The notes under the pieces were generated by a model. It searched no databases. It was not told the origin of the DNA and saw only the letters and a list, made by a program, of their open reading frames with translations. A DNA stretch of 64,000 nt from assembly GCF_008298035.1 (NCBI RefSeq), contig NZ_CP042910.1, forward strand, positions 2,247,001-2,311,000. Reading direction: 5' to 3'. This stretch comes from Gimesia maris. GTDB taxonomy: Bacteria; Planctomycetota; Planctomycetia; Planctomycetales; Planctomycetaceae. Position 1 is the stretch's first letter, and each line of letters starts with the position of its first letter. The position numbers and the translations under genes were made by a program. Shown in pieces: positions 55,711 through 64,000 of this stretch.

Positions 55711-57513
55711 TTATTCAGAACCGGGAGTCAGCAGCTGGCGGAAATTGGTGCCGAGTATCAGACGTTTGTCCGCTTCAGAAATCTGTGCTGCCGTGACTTT
55801 GCATAGCTCGGTTCCCAGCGAACGGGAAGGCAGGTGGCTGCCGAAGATAACGCGGTCGGCTCCCAGTTCACGCACCGCCATTTCGATGAAGCCGGCTGTA
55901 GGGTCAAAACCAGAAGTTTCCACAAGGATATTCTCCGAATCGCGTACTGCGCGAATGCCACGTTCCCACTCACCGCCGGAATGCGCGCAGATAAATTTCT
56001 GCTGCGGAAAGCGTTCTGCCAGCACTGCCAGTTCGGAAGGAGTCGACATTCCTGTGCTCTTCTTGCCTCCTGTAATGAACCAGGTATGCTGCATGATTAC
56101 GCCATTCAAGTCTGCAATCCGCTCGATGAGAGGGGCGAAATTGCGATGCGTACATGTGAGAGCTGCTGGTCCGCCTCCCGGAAAATAGACGCCGCGCATC
56201 GGGCCGTCCTGTAACCAGCGATTGAGTGCGTCCAGCGAACCAGGCACATTGTTGGCATTGAGCTGAATCATGCCCAGCAGCAGATCAGGCCAGCGTTTCA
56301 GCGGCCCTTCCACAAGTTCCGGATGTGCTTGCAGTGTCTGTTCCAGATCACGGTCCGTCGTTGTCCCAATGCCGACATGAGGGAAGTAGCAGAGTTTCTC
56401 AAACTTTCCGGCTTTGATCGCGGGCATCGCCCGTTCTATTTCGGCAATCAGACTGCTGCTGCCATCTCTACCCGGATGGGAATGGGCTGGTGTGAAATAC
56501 GAATCCCAGATGCGATAGTCTTTCAGCACTTTACTGGCAGGCAGACCAACTGTCTGAGGTGGGGAAGTTGTTGTTTTTGAATCGTCTGTTTTGACTCGGA
56601 TCCTGTCAGGCTGTTTCTGGTTCGCTTTACTGGCAGAAAAGAATTGAGTCGCATTGTCTGCCAGTACGAATTTCAGCTCTTCCGTGTTAAGGATCGAAGA
56701 TTCAGAGACACGCACTAATGCGGCTTCGGGAATCAGAAAAGGGGCGTGTGTGCCAAACAGGACTCGACCTGCAGGGAGACGCTTCACCAGCTCAGGTACG
56801 CCATCAGTACTTTCAATGCGGGCCGTGTCAAAGAAGATGCCTGGTGCCTGGCTGAGTTTGTTGATCAGATCCGGTCGGAGTTTCGCGTTTAACAATTGTA
56901 GTCTGAGTCCAGGAACATTCGCTGCCAGTTCCGGAAGTAGTGTCAAATCTACGTCCGCAACCTGCAGTGATTGATGCTGGGTGCGGATATCTTCGAGAGA
57001 GACGGCGAGTTGAACGAACAGTCCTGCAGCGGTGGCCTGTTGTAATAATGCCAGCAGACGCGGATCTGTGAGCGTATAGCCGTGATAGTTGGGATGCAGG
57101 CGGATGCCGGGCATCTGATGTTTTTGACTGCATTGTTGCAGATCGTGTTCCCAGTCCGGTAATGTGGGGTTGATGGAACCGATGGGAATGAGTTGGGGGT
57201 AGCGTCGACATTCGTCAGTCAGTCGTTGATTGACTGACGAAATGTCACGATGCAGAATGCCCTCGTAGCTGCCTGCCCAGGCCTGTTCCATGCCCAGGAC
57301 TTGAAGTTTTTTTACCAGTGTCTGAGTATCGTCAAGCGGGAGCTTTCGAAAGGGCCATTGAAACAGGCTGACGTTGGTATCAATGATTTTAAGATCGGGT
57401 GTCTTGTTCTTTGCAGACTGTGTCGTATTCAGGCCGAAAGTGGCGGCGAAACCGACTGTCGCAGATGTCGTCAGAAACTCACGTCGGTTGAATTCACATC
57501 CCGGGTGGTTCAA
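55711..57513 (-). CDS. Fusion of two amidohydrolase-2 (TIM-barrel) domains, Tat-exported
   Basis: A 600-residue protein with a Tat signal (NRREFLTTSATVGFAATFGL). The start is TTG at 57513, with AAGGAG 8 nt upstream and a TTGA overlap with the DUF1501 stop, so translation is coupled. Two TIM-barrel amidohydrolase-2 domains follow: residues 40-300 (LKIIDTNVSLFQWPF, LPAGRVLFGTHAPFL) and 335-600 (RIWDSYFTPAHSHPG, IMQHTWFITGG, FICAHSGGEWERG, DRVIFGSHLPSR). The first lacks the usual H-x-H metal pair on strand 1; the second has incomplete ligands, with S-H-L-P where D is expected. Both may be non-hydrolytic. Last gene of the 61.8 kb operon. Confidence 0.85.
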   Translation of the reverse strand: MNHPGCEFNRREFLTTSATVGFAATFGLNTTQSAKNKTPDLKIIDTNVSLFQWPFRKLPLDDTQTLVKKLQVLGMEQAWAGSYEGILHRDISSVNQRLTDECRRYPQLIPIGSINPTLPDWEHDLQQCSQKHQMPGIRLHPNYHGYTLTDPRLLALLQQATAAGLFVQLAVSLEDIRTQHQSLQVADVDLTLLPELAANVPGLRLQLLNAKLRPDLINKLSQAPGIFFDTARIESTDGVPELVKRLPAGRVLFGTHAPFLIPEAALVRVSESSILNTEELKFVLADNATQFFSASKANQKQPDRIRVKTDDSKTTTSPPQTVGLPASKVLKDYRIWDSYFTPAHSHPGRDGSSSLIAEIERAMPAIKAGKFEKLCYFPHVGIGTTTDRDLEQTLQAHPELVEGPLKRWPDLLLGMIQLNANNVPGSLDALNRWLQDGPMRGVYFPGGGPAALTCTHRNFAPLIERIADLNGVIMQHTWFITGGKKSTGMSTPSELAVLAERFPQQKFICAHSGGEWERGIRAVRDSENILVETSGFDPTAGFIEMAVRELGADRVIFGSHLPSRSLGTELCKVTAAQISEADKRLILGTNFRQLLTPGSE

Positions 57514-58979
57514 CTGAGGATCTCCTTGACCACACGAGGTGGATTAACACCGGTCAAGCGTTCTTCGAGTCCGCTGCGCGTATAGAAAAGTTCCTGGTGA
57601 TGGAGCCCCAACTGGTGGAGGATTGTGGCGTGGAAGTCGTGGACGCTGACGGGGTTTTCGACCACGCTGTGTCCGAATTCATCGGTAACGCCGTAAGTGG
57701 TGCCCCCTTTGATTCCGCCGCCTGCCATCCAGGATGTGAAGGCCTGCATGTTATGATCACGGCCCGAGAAACCGTTAGCGGATTTCTGTGTAGTGGGAGT
57801 GCGTCCAAATTCGCCGCCCCAGATCACCAGGGTGGAGTCGAGCAGGCCTCGTTGTTTAAGATCGCGGAGCAGGCCGGCAACGGGTTTGTCGGTTCGCTGA
57901 CACATGGCGCGGTGATTGGCGGCCAGGTCGGCGTGGCTGTCCCAGGGTTGTTCTTCGAGGAAGATCTGTACGAAACGGACTCCCCGTTCGACCAGTCTGC
58001 GGGCGAGCAGGCAGCGTTTGCCGTACGAATCGGTTTCCTGCGCGCCGATGCCGTAATCTGTCAGGGTGTGTTGTGTTTCGCTCGATAAATCAAGGGCTTC
58101 TGTGGCTGACATCTGCATGCGTGCCGCGAGGCTGTAAGATTCGATCCGGGCGTCCAGCAGGGGGTAGTGAGGTCGTTTGTCACGATGGATGAAATCGAGC
58201 TGATTGAGCAGTTTGCGTGCGGACTCGGTGACAGCCGAGGGTTGGTCGTATTGCGGCTTGAGATTTAAAATTGGCGAACCGGTGGGTCGCAGCCGGGTTC
58301 CCTGGTACGTGGGAGGCAGAAATCCGGATGTCCAGTTGCGTGTGCCGTTTTTAGGAGCGCCCAGTGGATCGGTTAAGACGACATACGCGGGCAGATTCTG
58401 GTTTTCGGTTCCCAGTCCATACACGGTCCACGATCCCAGTGTGGGATAGCCCATGAACAGGCGGCCGCTGTGAATTTTATACAGGGCATTATCGTGGTTG
58501 GGGTGATCGGTCCACATGGAGTTGATCAGGCAGAGTTCATCGGCCATCTTTGCGGTCTCGGGAAGGGCATCGGCCATCCACATGCCTGATTCTCCATGTC
58601 GGGCGAACTTGTATTGCCCGCCCAGCATCTCGCCGATACTCGTGGTATTCGAATTTCCCAGGTCTTCAATGTTACCCGGGAATGGTTTGCCGTCCATCTT
58701 GTTCAGAACCGGCTTGGGGTCGAACAGATCCATCTGGCTGGGACCGCCATTCATAAACAGTTGAATGACTGAAGTTGCTGCAGGGGGATGGTGAGGCTGT
58801 TTGGGTTTGAGATCGTATTGCCGGGGTGCGTGCGGAGCGTCATTCGCGAGTGCTGCGGTGCCACCAAAGAAATCCTGGCATAACAGATGTGTCAGCGCGG
58901 CGCCCATGACGCCATCACTGGTGCGGGCAAAGAAGTCTCGACGGGTGGAAAGTGGTTCGGGCTGGCTGTTCATATTCAT
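57510..58979 (-). CDS. DUF1501 family protein
   Basis: A 489-residue protein. ATG 58979 overlaps the preceding stop in TGATG. There is no hydrophobic signal peptide, but STRRDFFARTSDG is a Tat-like motif. Family blocks include QLFMNGGPSQMDLFDPKP, NSMWTDHPNHDNALYKIHSG, ARRLVERGVRFVQIFLEEQPW, VIWGGEFGRTPTTQ and GRDHNMQAFTSWMAGGGIKGG. It is close to the copy at 20291 and more distant from that at 30696. The last codons overlap the amidohydrolase start. Reaction unknown. Confidence 0.9.
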   Translation of the reverse strand: MNMNSQPEPLSTRRDFFARTSDGVMGAALTHLLCQDFFGGTAALANDAPHAPRQYDLKPKQPHHPPAATSVIQLFMNGGPSQMDLFDPKPVLNKMDGKPFPGNIEDLGNSNTTSIGEMLGGQYKFARHGESGMWMADALPETAKMADELCLINSMWTDHPNHDNALYKIHSGRLFMGYPTLGSWTVYGLGTENQNLPAYVVLTDPLGAPKNGTRNWTSGFLPPTYQGTRLRPTGSPILNLKPQYDQPSAVTESARKLLNQLDFIHRDKRPHYPLLDARIESYSLAARMQMSATEALDLSSETQHTLTDYGIGAQETDSYGKRCLLARRLVERGVRFVQIFLEEQPWDSHADLAANHRAMCQRTDKPVAGLLRDLKQRGLLDSTLVIWGGEFGRTPTTQKSANGFSGRDHNMQAFTSWMAGGGIKGGTTYGVTDEFGHSVVENPVSVHDFHATILHQLGLHHQELFYTRSGLEERLTGVNPPRVVKEILS

Positions 58980-61852
58980 CAGTCAATGTATAGAAACGCG
59001 GCAGAGTTAAGAATCGTGTGGCAATAAGTGTCCAGAGCGGCTTCCGGTGTTTCCTTCCAGAGTGCTTCCAACTCCTGCAGAGTGGCCTGTCCCAGTTGAC
59101 GTTCTTCCTTGCTGGGGGAACGACTGAGGGCCAGTTGGTAGACCAGGTCGATCTGGGCTCCCAGGTCCTGTTTTTGGTCTTCGGACAGCAGATTGCGAAC
59201 CCGGTCGGCGAATGCATGTGAAAGAGAATGCACGCGTTCGTTATTTAAGAGCATCAGAGATTGAGGCGAAACGGTAGAGACATTGCGTGAAACACAGTTA
59301 GGGCCCATTTCCGGATAATCAAATGTATCCAGCATCGTCGGTATCTGGGTTCGTCGATATTGCAGATAGACGCTGCGCCGCCAGCCACCTTTACTGGTGG
59401 CGTTGGCGCTGACGAGACCGTTGCGATCGACGGTGATGGAATCAGGGGGACCGCCGGGAGTGGGATCGAGTTTACCGGAGACGGCAAGGATCGAATCACG
59501 CAGTGCTTCGGCGTTCATTCTGCGAAGTGGCATATGTGAAAGCAGTCGGTTCTGCGGATCATGCTGTTGAATCGCAGGAGTAATGTGGCTGGATTGTTTA
59601 TAGGTACGCGAATTCATCATCAAACGGTGCATCTCTTTGATGCTCCAGTTCTGTTCGACAAACTGGATAGCCAGCCAGTCGAGCAGCTCCGGATGAGAGG
59701 GACGTTCCCCTTTGACGCCGAAGTTCTCGAGTGTTTTGACCAGGCCTGTACCGAAATGGTGGTACCAGATTCGATTGACCATCACACGTGCAGTGAGCGG
59801 GTGATCTTCGGCAGTCAGCCATTGTGCTAAGGCCAGCCGTCTGCCGGTCTTGGGGGTTCCTTCAGGAAAAGGGGGGTTGACTGTGAAGGGAGTACGTCCA
59901 TCAGTGAGAACCGAAGGGACGCCGGGACCAACCTGTTGACCAGGTTGATCGTGTTCGCCTCGCAACAGGATGTAAGTGGGAGAGGGTTCACCGCGGTCCC
60001 AGAGGGCACGAATTGTGAGGGGGGGCTCCATCTGCTGTTGCACTTCGCTCATCTGTTTTTCGATCGATGATACGTTTTGCAATGCCTGTTGCACCTCATC
60101 TGTGAAATCCGACTCGGGCATGGTTTCCGCGATTCTTAATTTCTCGACCAGAATCCGCTGGCGTTGTGTGCGGGTGTTATCGGCAATTTTTAAAGCCTGC
60201 AGGGTTTCCTGTTGTTCTTCCGCGGGTTGATCGGGATAGTACTGGCGAAGCATGGCGATCTGCTGGGCAGCGATTGCTTTTTTATGCTGTTTTTCGAGTT
60301 TGGCGAGTTCTTTTTTGAGCAGCGGGTTAGTTTGCTTGACGCGGCTTTTCTGTTCGGGGGTGCCCAGTTCCAGTGAACGGTTTTTAAAAGAGAGCCAGTC
60401 GTATTCATCAAGGGCGCCCTGGAAGATTGCTTTGAAGCGATAATAATCACGATGCGGCAGCGGATCGTATTTGTGTGAATGACAGCGGGCGCATTCCAGC
60501 GTTAACCCCATGACCGAGGAACCCATCACATTGATGGCATCATAGACCACTCCCAGGCGTTCGGGGACGAAATTCATCGTGCGGGAACCGGTCTGGTCAA
60601 TGCCCATCCGCAGGAAACCGGTGGCGACGAGGTTGTCGACAATTTCTTCTGTGATCACCGGCGCATTTTCATAGTCGGTTAATTCATCGCCGGCGATCTG
60701 TTCCAGCAGAAAACGATCGTAGGGTTTATCGTTATTGAATGCGGCGATGACATAATCGCGGTATTTCCAGGCGACGGCCCGCAACGGGTCGGAAGAGACG
60801 CCCCCTTCGGAGTCCGCGTACCCCGCGAGATCCAGCCAGTAGCGTCCCCAGCGTTCGCCGTAGCGGGGAGAAGCGAGCAGATGATCGACCATACTCGCAT
60901 ACCAGTCTGGATCATCAGAATGACGCCACTGTTTCCACTCCGTGAGTGAGGGGGGAATGCCCGTCAGATCCAGATAGGCACGGCGGATGAGAGTGTCGCG
61001 GCTGGCTTCGGGAGAAAATTCCAGTTCGTGTTTCTGCAACTGTTTGAGAATCAGTTGATCAATGGATTTGATATCAGGTTTTGTCCGTGGTGCTTGAAAG
61101 GCCCAGTGCTGGCGGTCTTCTTCCGTGACGAGTGGATCTGGTTGCAAACCGACAACTTCCGGTTCGGGATCGACGATTGGTGCAGCAGCAGCGATCCATT
61201 CCCGCAGTGTTTCGACTTCTGATTGTGGAGGCCGCTTGACAAAAAACTTCAGCAGCTGTTCCTGGGGAGGGCAGGCATGACTTTCAACGCGTTTGATCAT
61301 CAGGCTTTCATCCGGTTTGCCCGCGACAAACGCCGGGCCCTGATTGCCTCCTTTCCGCATGCTGGCGGGAGTCCGCAGATCAAGGCCGCCTCGCTGCAGT
61401 CGTGCGCCATGGCAGGCAGTACAACGGAGGAGCACGATGGGCAGGACATCGTGTTGTGTGATCTGCTTTTCTTCGGGCTGATGAGGTTTTTCAGATTTGG
61501 CACCGGTGTCGATCCACTTGTGAATCAGTTTGCGTTCTGCTTCCGTCAGTTGAGGCTGTCCCTCAGGTGGCATATCTCCGCCGTCAACCAGAATCCAGAG
61601 CATGCTGTCATCGACTGTTTCTGCGATGGCAGATTCTCCAGATTCTCCTCCACGATGCACGCCGGTAATATTTGAGAGATCGAGTCCCCCTTTGCGAACC
61701 TTGTCGCTATGGCATTTGCCACATTTTGCAGCGAGAACCGGCTGAATATCTTTTTCAAAGAGGAGTGGTTTTTCTGCGGCTTGAATTGTTCCGAATGGGC
61801 CTGGAACAAAAACAACAGCAAGCAGCGGAATAAGAAATCGCATAGGCATCAT
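58979..61852 (-). CDS. DUF1549/DUF1553 protein with two N-terminal cytochrome domains
   Basis: A 957-residue exported protein ([20 protein letters not shown]; starts at 61849 or 61843 are possible). It has two tandem PSCyt1 domains, with CGKCH (about 44-48) and CTACH (about 144-148), each followed by a GGLDL motif. DUF1549 follows, with [20 protein letters not shown] and a third motif [13 protein letters not shown]. Next are a coiled-coil linker of about 110 residues ([20 protein letters not shown] and following) and DUF1553 ([40 protein letters not shown]). Three c-type haems per chain are predicted, one more than in the other copies here. First gene of the operon with DUF1501 and the double amidohydrolase. 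Confidence 0.92.
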   Translation of the reverse strand: MMPMRFLIPLLAVVFVPGPFGTIQAAEKPLLFEKDIQPVLAAKCGKCHSDKVRKGGLDLSNITGVHRGGESGESAIAETVDDSMLWILVDGGDMPPEGQPQLTEAERKLIHKWIDTGAKSEKPHQPEEKQITQHDVLPIVLLRCTACHGARLQRGGLDLRTPASMRKGGNQGPAFVAGKPDESLMIKRVESHACPPQEQLLKFFVKRPPQSEVETLREWIAAAAPIVDPEPEVVGLQPDPLVTEEDRQHWAFQAPRTKPDIKSIDQLILKQLQKHELEFSPEASRDTLIRRAYLDLTGIPPSLTEWKQWRHSDDPDWYASMVDHLLASPRYGERWGRYWLDLAGYADSEGGVSSDPLRAVAWKYRDYVIAAFNNDKPYDRFLLEQIAGDELTDYENAPVITEEIVDNLVATGFLRMGIDQTGSRTMNFVPERLGVVYDAINVMGSSVMGLTLECARCHSHKYDPLPHRDYYRFKAIFQGALDEYDWLSFKNRSLELGTPEQKSRVKQTNPLLKKELAKLEKQHKKAIAAQQIAMLRQYYPDQPAEEQQETLQALKIADNTRTQRQRILVEKLRIAETMPESDFTDEVQQALQNVSSIEKQMSEVQQQMEPPLTIRALWDRGEPSPTYILLRGEHDQPGQQVGPGVPSVLTDGRTPFTVNPPFPEGTPKTGRRLALAQWLTAEDHPLTARVMVNRIWYHHFGTGLVKTLENFGVKGERPSHPELLDWLAIQFVEQNWSIKEMHRLMMNSRTYKQSSHITPAIQQHDPQNRLLSHMPLRRMNAEALRDSILAVSGKLDPTPGGPPDSITVDRNGLVSANATSKGGWRRSVYLQYRRTQIPTMLDTFDYPEMGPNCVSRNVSTVSPQSLMLLNNERVHSLSHAFADRVRNLLSEDQKQDLGAQIDLVYQLALSRSPSKEERQLGQATLQELEALWKETPEAALDTYCHTILNSAAFLYID

Positions 61853-62117
61853 TGGTAACGCTGGCAGGAGGGTGTGAGGAACGCAGGTGTTGTTCTCTCT
61901 ATACTACGTTAAGCGGGCAGGGCATACAAGACAAAAAAGACCTGAAACGGGTCTCTGAATTGGTCTGATGATGAGATTCACATTACGATATCTGGGTGAG
62001 TTATCGGGATCATCCAGATCGTGGTTCGATGGACGAGAAGTCCGGTTTGCGGTAGTTTGGAAATCGTGAGTTACCACACAAGTCGTTGAATTCATGATTC
62101 GAGAGGACCGAGGTCAC

Positions 62118-63128
62118 ATGATGAGCCCGTCAAAAACAGTTCGCTGGGGAGTAATTGGTCTGGGATGGTTTGGCGAAGTTCACGCTGACAACCTGTCTGA
62201 AATGCCGGGAATCGAACTTGCTGCGTTATGCACCCGACGTCCTGAACGTCTGAATGAAGTTGCGGACCGATTGGAAGTCACGCGACGCTATACCGATTTT
62301 CGTGCACTGCTGGCTGATCCCGAAATTGATGTAGTCAGCATCACTACTCACATTAACGATCATCGAGACATTGCCATTGAGGCACTGCGCAGCGGGAAGC
62401 ATGTCCTGCTGGAAAAGCCGATGGCGCCGACAGTGGCTGACTGTGAAAAAATTGTGGAGGCCGCTCACGACGCGGCTGGTTTTTTCATGGTGGGGCATAT
62501 CTGTCGCTTCGATCCGCGCGTGACACTGGCGAAGCAGGCGATTGAAGAAGGACGTATTGGCGAAATTATTTCCATGCATGCGCGGCGGAATCTGTCCAAA
62601 GCGATCGGTGAAACAGTACTCGATGACATTTCCGCTTTGATGGGAGATGGAATTCATGATGCGGACCTGATGCTCTGGTTCAGCGGTGCGAATGTTTCGA
62701 CTGTTTATGCGCAGGAGGTTCATCCGGGTAAAAATAAATATCCTGATGGAGGCTGGTCGATTGCGCGGCTGGATAATGGTGCTGTTGCGGTGGTGGAGTC
62801 GGTCTGGCATTTGCCGGAGTCGACACCTTATACCATCGACGCGCGGATGGAAATCATCGGTACGAAAGGTGCGATTTATATCAATTGTGGTGAGGCAGGT
62901 CTGACAATCCATGATGCTGCGGGTGTGAAAATGCCGGACACGATGTACTGGCCTCGGCCGTTTGGTCGTTACCTGGGAGTGTTGCAGGAAGAGCTGCGGT
63001 ATTTCGCTGATTGTGTCAGAACAGGGGAGCGTCCCGCGCGGATTACTCCTGAAGAATCTCAAGCCGCTGTCGCCTGGATGGCAGCGGCAACGGACTCCGC
63101 GCGGACGGGTTCTGTCATTACTTTTTGA
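62118..63128 (+). CDS. Gfo/Idh/MocA family oxidoreductase
   Basis: About 336 residues. I use ATG 62118 because AGGT lies just upstream; ATG 62094 adds eight residues without a ribosome site. NAD(P) binding is shown by WGVIGLGWFGEVHADN, and the substrate-side lysine by HVLLEKPMAPTVADCEKIV. GDGIHDADLMLWF and the C-terminal all-beta domain complete the family pattern. Such enzymes oxidise or reduce sugars, inositols or sugar acids. It lies divergent from the 61.8 kb operon, with about 265 bp between; its substrate is not evident. Confidence 0.9.
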   Translation: MMSPSKTVRWGVIGLGWFGEVHADNLSEMPGIELAALCTRRPERLNEVADRLEVTRRYTDFRALLADPEIDVVSITTHINDHRDIAIEALRSGKHVLLEKPMAPTVADCEKIVEAAHDAAGFFMVGHICRFDPRVTLAKQAIEEGRIGEIISMHARRNLSKAIGETVLDDISALMGDGIHDADLMLWFSGANVSTVYAQEVHPGKNKYPDGGWSIARLDNGAVAVVESVWHLPESTPYTIDARMEIIGTKGAIYINCGEAGLTIHDAAGVKMPDTMYWPRPFGRYLGVLQEELRYFADCVRTGERPARITPEESQAAVAWMAAATDSARTGSVITF

Positions 63129-63792
63129 AGCGATCTATGATTTTGATGGGGCGTGGCCAACTGTTTTTCTGCGTTGTGCGCTGATAGAGAGTTCCAATTG
63201 ATAAGTCTGGCGAAGCACTTGAATGATTGTGCGTTGCCGTTGGTGACCATCAAACTTCGCGAATCAGATTAGGAGGAAATTCCGTTTTTTGAATCCAGGT
63301 TCAGACCTGTGATCCTGGATGACTGTTTGAATGTGATTCCCTGGACATAGAGAAAAATAACAAGCTGGGAGGCAAGTCATTACTCGATACCAGACCAGTA
63401 AGACTGAAAGCATGCGGCATTGATGCTGGAATTGTAATTTGCGAGGCCCTGTCTCAGAAAAAAAAACGCTTATGATCGGTGAGTCGAACCCTATGCAGGT
63501 TGAGATTCAGCATATTCTCATAATCTATAATAGTGGAAATGTTCTTAAAGTTATTGCTTGTAATGCTTTGCGGAAATCGTGTGTGCATGGTGAACTCACA
63601 CCCCGTGCATTATATTCTCGTCCTGGTATGTCTTCTCAGGCTGGGTAGAGAGAATTATACGAGGTGCAGGGTTGAAATATGTTGCTCTGATATTAAGATT
63701 GTGCTGGAGATTGAAACTCAGTCTCACTGCTCGCCGCCGCTTGCATTCCTCAAAGCCGCACCTATCCCGCCTGATTTAACTGGAGTTCCCAA
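63129..63792. other. 660-bp intergenic region before the pseudopilin gene
   Basis: No credible gene is seen. An inverted repeat ATCCAGG/CCTGGAT lies at 63293-63320. A TATAAT (near 63526) is preceded by TTGAGA, but at 20 bp, so no firm promoter is assigned for the downstream gene. Confidence 0.4.
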
Positions 63793-64000
63793 ATGTCGTT
63801 TAAGAGTATCCGCGCGTCTCGAAGTGGATTCACGCTAATTGAATTGCTTGTGGTGATTGCGATTATCGCGATTCTAATTGCCTTGTTGCTGCCTGCAGTC
63901 CAGCAGGCCCGCGAAGCAGCCCGGCGCTCGCAGTGTAAAAATAATCTGAAGCAACTCGGTCTGGCGATGCATAATTATAATGACGTATTCAACATGTTGC
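63793..64000 (+). CDS. DUF1559 type II pseudopilin-like protein (3' end outside window)
   Basis: The first 69 codons are visible. The product reads [20 protein letters not shown], then [16 protein letters not shown] and [27 protein letters not shown] is the prepilin peptidase cleavage and methylation site, and [15 protein letters not shown] with the following NNLKQ is the signature of the DUF1559 family, which is highly expanded in Planctomycetes. GGAG lies about 8 nt upstream of the ATG. The protein should be processed and inserted in the membrane or in a type II secretion-like pseudopilus. The remaining sequence is outside the window. Confidence 0.93.
   Translation, partial: MSFKSIRASRSGFTLIELLVVIAIIAILIALLLPAVQQAREAARRSQCKNNLKQLGLAMHNYNDVFNML

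Noticed and set aside
1..64000. CRISPR array or insertion sequence
   Set aside because: No regularly spaced repeats and no transposase-like frame with terminal inverted repeats were seen. The repeats in the giant gene are coding modules.

Overview
The window is chromosomal DNA from a member of the Planctomycetes, most like Gimesia and its relatives. The evidence is three independent pairs of cytochrome-type DUF1549/DUF1553 proteins and DUF1501 proteins, a giant secreted protein with an N-terminal L-E-x-R-x-LL export motif, a DUF1559 prepilin-like gene at the right edge, many Tat-signalled secreted proteins, and weak or absent Shine-Dalgarno sites at many genes. This assignment is inference from gene content; there is no rRNA in the window.

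Layout. 1-3.9 kb (minus strand): two paralogous hypothetical genes, one partial and one a lipoprotein, each next to an S24-like small gene or its decayed 3' end, with a class IV (HDAC11-like) deacetylase between them. 4-8.3 kb: an NHL-repeat propeller, a prenyltransferase-fold repeat protein, a hypothetical protein and a parallel beta-helix protein. 8.8-10.2 kb: an array of 14 tRNA genes, several with damaged or unusual arms, containing one copy of an 83-bp dispersed repeat. 10.3-13.7 kb: a 2OG-Fe(II) oxygenase, then an AT-richer pair made of a HEPN-motif protein and a convergent OLD-family ATPase/TOPRIM nuclease. This pair is the best candidate in the window for a defence-type system. 14.2-16.8 kb: oxyR and katA with a recognisable regulatory site between them.

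17-21.7 kb, 26.1-32.1 kb and 57.5-61.9 kb: three DUF1549/DUF1553 plus DUF1501 operons, presumed cell-surface or periplasmic machinery of unknown substrate. Each has a different accessory: an inserted domain, a PPC/Ig-like exported protein, or a double amidohydrolase. 21.9-25.8 kb: a type III polyketide synthase cluster (methyltransferase, FAD oxidoreductase, PKS and a convergent second methyltransferase), probably making a methylated and oxidised alkyl-resorcinol, quinone or pyrone. 32.1-39.2 kb: cardiolipin synthase, a GH43/32-like five-bladed propeller, a CPA antiporter with a TrkA-N domain, and a sialidase-like protein. 39.7-55.6 kb: one 5287-residue secreted protein with beta-helix repeats, repeated adhesion-type domains and a C-terminal metzincin zinc site, followed by a strong terminator. 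62.1-64 kb: a Gfo/Idh/MocA oxidoreductase and the start of a DUF1559 pseudopilin.

No rRNA, CRISPR array, transposase, integrase or complete prophage was seen. Protein family calls come from reading motifs by eye, without database searches.
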